The notes beneath the pieces are model-generated. The model saw only the letters and a list, made by a program, of their open reading frames with translations. It did not search any database and was not told the origin of the DNA. Both the position numbers and the translations under genes were made by a program. This document shows positions 62,127 through 64,000 of a stretch of DNA of 64,000 bases, one piece after another (the first letter of the stretch is position 1; the number at the start of each line of letters is the position of its first letter). Source of the stretch: Paenibacillus_AA sp045062745. GTDB lineage: Bacteria > Bacillota > Bacilli > Paenibacillales > NBRC-103111. Where the stretch lies: assembly GCF_045062745.1 (NCBI RefSeq), contig NZ_JBJGED010000003.1, positions 124,001-188,000 of the forward strand, read 5' to 3'.

Positions 62127-63047
62127 TTACCGATGCTCCTGCTCCAACCGCCGCATGAATTCATCGACCGCGCTGTAGCCTTGCATCTTCAAATAAAAGT
62201 TGTTCGCGGCGGCTTCCACGAGGCCTGCTACGTCGCGTCCGGGCTGCAGCTGAATCTCGATATGCGGGATGCGGACGTCCATGTACTCCGTGAATTTCGG
62301 CTCCAGCTCGAGATCGTTGTTCAGTGCGTTGTCCTGCCACTTGGTGAGCTCGATGTCGAGCACGATCCGGGTCTCGTCCTGGAACGCGCGCCGGCCGTAG
62401 AGGCGGGACACGTTCACGAGGCCGATGCTGCGCAGGGCGAGAAACTCCTTGTTCGTCCCATTGTGTGTGCCGAGAATCGTCTCCGGGCCGATCTTCTTCA
62501 GTACGACCATATCGTCCGCGACGAGCCGGTGGCCGCGCCGGATAAGCGTATGGGCCGTCTCGCTCTTGCCGACCCCCGACTTGCCGCGCAGCAGAATGCC
62601 GATGCCCGACACGTTCACGCAGACGCCGTGAATGGCGATCTCGGGAGCGAGCGCTTTGGCTAGGAACGTATCGACCAGATCGAGGAACCTGAACGTCGGC
62701 TGTGCCGTACGCAGGAGCGGGATGCCCTCCCGTTCACAATGCTTGGTCAAATACGGCAGCCCCTCCAGGCTGCGGGTCACGACAAAGCAAGGCGGATGAT
62801 ATTTCACCACATTGCCGATCCGCTCGTTGCGATCCTCGTCGGACAGCTTATGCAAATACGCGATTTCTTTGCGCCCCAACACCTGCACATGGGCATGGGA
62901 GAAAAAATCGAAATAGCCGGTAAATTCCAGCCCCGGGCGATGCGCCTTCGGCTTCTCGATCGGTCTATGCAAATGTTCGCCTCCCACCAGCACCTCCAGC
63001 GAGAATCGATCCACTAGTTGTTGGACGGTTACGGTCCCGATCGCCAT
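62127..63047 (-). CDS. hprK: HPr kinase/phosphorylase
   Basis: A 306-residue enzyme that phosphorylates HPr on Ser46 and removes it, the hub of carbon catabolite control in Firmicutes. An N-terminal domain (about 1-130) is followed by AIHGVCVNVSGIG and the P-loop GKSGVGKSE (about 154-162), HRLVADDMV, and the C-terminal region with VLDIELTKWQDN and PGRDVAGLVEAAANNF. AAAGGAGG lies upstream on the minus strand; ATG 63047 has a 9-base gap, ATG 63053 only 3. It is usually followed by lgt, which is not seen here. It fits the sugar-use setting. Confidence 0.93.
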   Translation of the reverse strand: MAIGTVTVQQLVDRFSLEVLVGGEHLHRPIEKPKAHRPGLEFTGYFDFFSHAHVQVLGRKEIAYLHKLSDEDRNERIGNVVKYHPPCFVVTRSLEGLPYLTKHCEREGIPLLRTAQPTFRFLDLVDTFLAKALAPEIAIHGVCVNVSGIGILLRGKSGVGKSETAHTLIRRGHRLVADDMVVLKKIGPETILGTHNGTNKEFLALRSIGLVNVSRLYGRRAFQDETRIVLDIELTKWQDNALNNDLELEPKFTEYMDVRIPHIEIQLQPGRDVAGLVEAAANNFYLKMQGYSAVDEFMRRLEQEHR

Positions 63048-63295
63048 CCTCATCTTCCTCCTTTGGGTAATACCAGATCATACGATTATATACGGTATAT
63101 ACGCGGGAAACCCTGCCGACAGTTCATTTTTTCGCAAGGAAATCGTGACCATTCTATGAAGTGTGGCGAAGGATGGAGCAAGGGGCTTGGAGTTTGAACA
63201 AAAAATGAAATAGTTGTGCAACTTCTTCCATATAAGGGAGGGGGCAAATTTGGTATGCTTGTAAGCGTATTCTTGACTAGTCTAAGGAGGAATGG

Positions 63296-64000
63296 ATGAT
63301 GATGCGCACCGTGACAAGGAAAACGGCAATGGGTCTCACCGCTCTGCTGCTCCTGCTCCTGCTGCTGCCGGCAGGCGCGGCCGTGGCCAAGGACAGCGAG
63401 TATGCGTTCTCCGCCTATGCACTCCGGGATGCGGCAGGGACGAAGCTCGTCCTGCAAGTTTCCCCGACACAGCCAGGGGGGACGGCTCCCGACACGATCA
63501 AGAAGCTGCAGCTGAAGCTGTACGACACGCAAGGCAAACATGTGGCTACCAGCAATGAAACGGATCTGGCCTCGCCCGGAGGCAAGCTAACGCTGAATGT
63601 CGATCAGGCGTCGCTGGGGGACACGATCTCCGCTCAGGCGCTTGTGCAGACCGAACAGACCGGCAATACGACCGTGCTGGAGGCGAAGACTGCCGTCACG
63701 GAGTTTGCCGTGAACCCGGGGCGAGTGGTAGTACCGGATTTTCAGGGCTATGGGGCCCAAATGAACATGCACCTCTACACGGCGCTTAACGATCCATCTC
63801 GGGGCTTCACCGGAAACGAGCCGCCCAAGGAGCTGGAGAACGTCGAAGCCAAAGTGAAGGCGCTGAAGCCGGGCTTGACCCGGATTTTCCTCTCGCCCGT
63901 GAACTTTGACGCCGGCAACGAGAACCGGTTGGAGTCGTTCATCCACACGGTGGAGCTGGCGCATGAGGCGGGGGCGATCGTCAACGTAACCTGGTGGTTC
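63296..64000 (+). CDS. Secreted glycosidase-like protein, truncated by the window end
   Basis: The first 235 residues of a longer protein; no stop is reached. A Leu-rich signal peptide ends with Ala-Val-Ala. A beta-sandwich domain (about 35-145) precedes the motif DFQGYGAQMNMHLYTALND and a segment typical of a TIM-barrel clan GH-A glycosidase start (LTRIFLSPVNFDAG, then IVNVTWWF). Catalytic residues lie beyond the window. ATG 63296, 63299 and 63302 are adjacent in-frame options; AAGGAGG (63284-63290) lies 5 to 11 bases away. Confidence 0.75.
   Translation, partial: MMMRTVTRKTAMGLTALLLLLLLLPAGAAVAKDSEYAFSAYALRDAAGTKLVLQVSPTQPGGTAPDTIKKLQLKLYDTQGKHVATSNETDLASPGGKLTLNVDQASLGDTISAQALVQTEQTGNTTVLEAKTAVTEFAVNPGRVVVPDFQGYGAQMNMHLYTALNDPSRGFTGNEPPKELENVEAKVKALKPGLTRIFLSPVNFDAGNENRLESFIHTVELAHEAGAIVNVTWWF

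Overview
The window looks like chromosomal DNA of a Paenibacillus-like member of the Firmicutes (Paenibacillaceae). Supporting signs are GC-rich coding DNA with purine-rich Shine-Dalgarno sites, HPr kinase, msmX/ugpC-type sugar ABC transporters, DUF5696 and NHL/YIP1 accessory proteins, a FIMAH-ended surface protein and an IseA-like protein. No tRNA, rRNA, insertion sequence, prophage or CRISPR array was seen.

Region 1 (about 0.2-4.8 kb) holds a small lipoprotein and a 1294-residue AAA/TPR/GAF/LuxR regulator. A perfect 16-bp palindrome lies just downstream, in front of the next operon.

Region 2 (about 5-20.6 kb) is the most exciting part. It is a complete NHLP (nitrile-hydratase-like leader peptide) RiPP locus: HlyD-like protein, C39 peptidase ABC exporter, second NHLM-type ABC exporter, and a precursor with a Gly-Gly leader. 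It is followed by a private mini type II fatty-acid/polyketide system: a fused ketosynthase plus chain-length-factor-like protein, ACP, ketoreductase, degenerate SDR and AcpS-type phosphopantetheinyl transferase. A tandem-GNAT protein sits at the junction. No lanthionine, YcaO or radical-SAM enzyme is present. The simplest reading is that an acyl chain is built on the ACP and moved by the GNAT onto the peptide, giving a lipidated RiPP related in logic to goadvionin and selidamides. Two orphan solute-binding lipoproteins and a divergent dicarboxylate-type symporter belong to the same block.

Region 3 (20.8-23.5 kb) is a three-gene ABC-2 exporter. It is followed by about 640 bases without a gene, holding palindromic repeats, a terminator and a strong promoter.

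Region 4 (24-54 kb) is a carbohydrate-use locus. It holds two sugar ABC transporters, NHL-YIP1 and DUF5696 accessory proteins, a LacI regulator, a PL8 lyase, a raffinose-synthase/Sip1-type alpha-galactosidase, a GH110-like alpha-1,3-galactosidase and a 2194-residue secreted multidomain protein. Only the giant protein has a signal peptide. This suggests outside attack, ABC import and intracellular trimming of a galactose-containing acidic glycan. Two promoters 18 kb apart share a 51-bp block and probably share control.

Region 5 (54-64 kb) is housekeeping and miscellaneous: a small AT-rich islet (DUF6933-like and IseA-like genes), an AAA ATPase, a GNAT, fumarase fumC, an AraR-like regulator with its probable own operator, a DUF455-like diiron protein, a cysteine-rich protein, hprK and the start of a secreted glycosidase that runs off the end.
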